Below, one piece after another: positions 47,652 through 47,980 of a stretch of DNA of 47,980 nucleotides. This stretch comes from Pezizomycotina sp. ARF18 (Eukaryota; Ascomycota). Position 1 is the first letter of the stretch. Each line of letters begins with the position of its first letter. Where the stretch lies: positions 1-47,980 of the forward strand of contig AZLU01000061.1 of assembly GCA_002224055.1 (NCBI GenBank), written 5' to 3'. Both the position numbers and the translations under genes were made by a program. The notes below the pieces were generated by a model. That model ran no database searches and was not told the DNA's origin. It worked only from the letters and a program-made list of their open reading frames with translations.

Positions 47652-47980
47652 ACGCATCCATGTTCGACCTTCACTACCCTTCGGAAGCGGAATGCTAGCA
47701 CAACACAATTCCAAGACAAATGTTCCCACAAATGCAACCAATGCCACACGAGGTGCCAAAGACCGGGGTGGAAATAGCGGATTGACAGCTGACAGTAGGA
47801 GAAGCAGGAGCAGATGACGTAACGCGAGAAGACGGCGACCTCTGCCGTCTCCGGGTTGAAAACGAGATGAAGAGGAGAAGCTGGGTTGTAAGTAATCTCC
47901 GGGAACAGCACGAGGAGTTTTATGGCGATTGCTGGAAGAAGAGGAAAAGGCCGAGGAGGCTAAAAAGAGCAACGGACAAT
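47206..47980 (+). CDS. Possible start of a Gln/Pro-rich gene, cut by window edge
   Basis: A 52-codon frame at 47206-47364 is rich in Gln and Met (DHQMLSPRQQQQMELPLNTQ, then QQHIEPQQL). A second stretch from about 47,500 encodes SDGLNNLNIADLNDVQAP followed by about ten prolines and then, in another frame, QMFPQMQPMPHEVPKTG. The two could be exons: a GTACGT donor lies near 47,380 and a TTTCCAG acceptor near 47,468. Frames do not join cleanly, and apparent one-base losses are common elsewhere in the window. This may be a polyQ/polyP regulatory protein; the family was not recognised and the gene continues past the window. Confidence 0.3.
47617..47650. repeat. (CCG)n trinucleotide repeat
   Basis: About ten CCG/CGC units, read as a polyproline run in one plus-strand frame. 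Confidence 0.95.

Overview
The window reads as nuclear DNA of a filamentous ascomycete (Pezizomycotina-like). Genes are small, multi-exon and closely packed. Introns are short (mostly 70-250 bp) with GTAAGT/GTGAGT-type donors, and each gene matches fungal housekeeping families. The window also holds a hAT DNA transposon with a strong RIP-like C-to-T burden. I cannot name the species. No tRNA, rRNA or CRISPR array was found.

Layout: 1-380 is the edge of a minus-strand gene for a basic, AT-hook/NLS-like protein. 400-2950 is non-coding, with a TAAA microsatellite and a foldback made of inverted A27/T27 arms. 2957-3522 is a complete three-exon gene for a small secreted protein. About 4.0-16.6 kb has no convincing gene. 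Its left part holds a recurring imperfect palindrome, and from about 4.3 kb it is a field of highly diverged repeats, the least explained part of the window. 17.0-28.2 kb is a gene island: eIF2 gamma (-), GH47 alpha-mannosidase (-), mitochondrial uS13 (+), Svp26 (-), NAD-isocitrate dehydrogenase subunit 1 (+) and two thioredoxin-like genes (-, -). 30.5-38.3 kb is a second island: an Ies1-like INO80 subunit (+), Erj5 (+) and proteasome alpha-type-3/alpha7 (-). 38.3-42.9 kb is mostly non-coding. 42,874-45,581 is the RIP-like hAT element with TIRs. The right edge holds the start of a possible Gln/Pro-rich gene.

Functional links: GH47 mannosidase, Svp26 and Erj5 all serve the ER/early secretory pathway. 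The remaining conserved genes (translation initiation, mitochondrial translation, TCA cycle, redox, chromatin remodelling, proteasome) are general housekeeping genes. Several pairs are divergent or convergent with 300-550 bp between them.

Important caveat: all nine firmly identified conserved genes are interrupted by apparent single-base deletions, usually in runs of G or C, although the fragments remain close to family consensus. The simplest reading is indel error in the source sequence rather than wholesale pseudogenisation. CDS coordinates below are therefore gene spans joined across apparent frameshifts.
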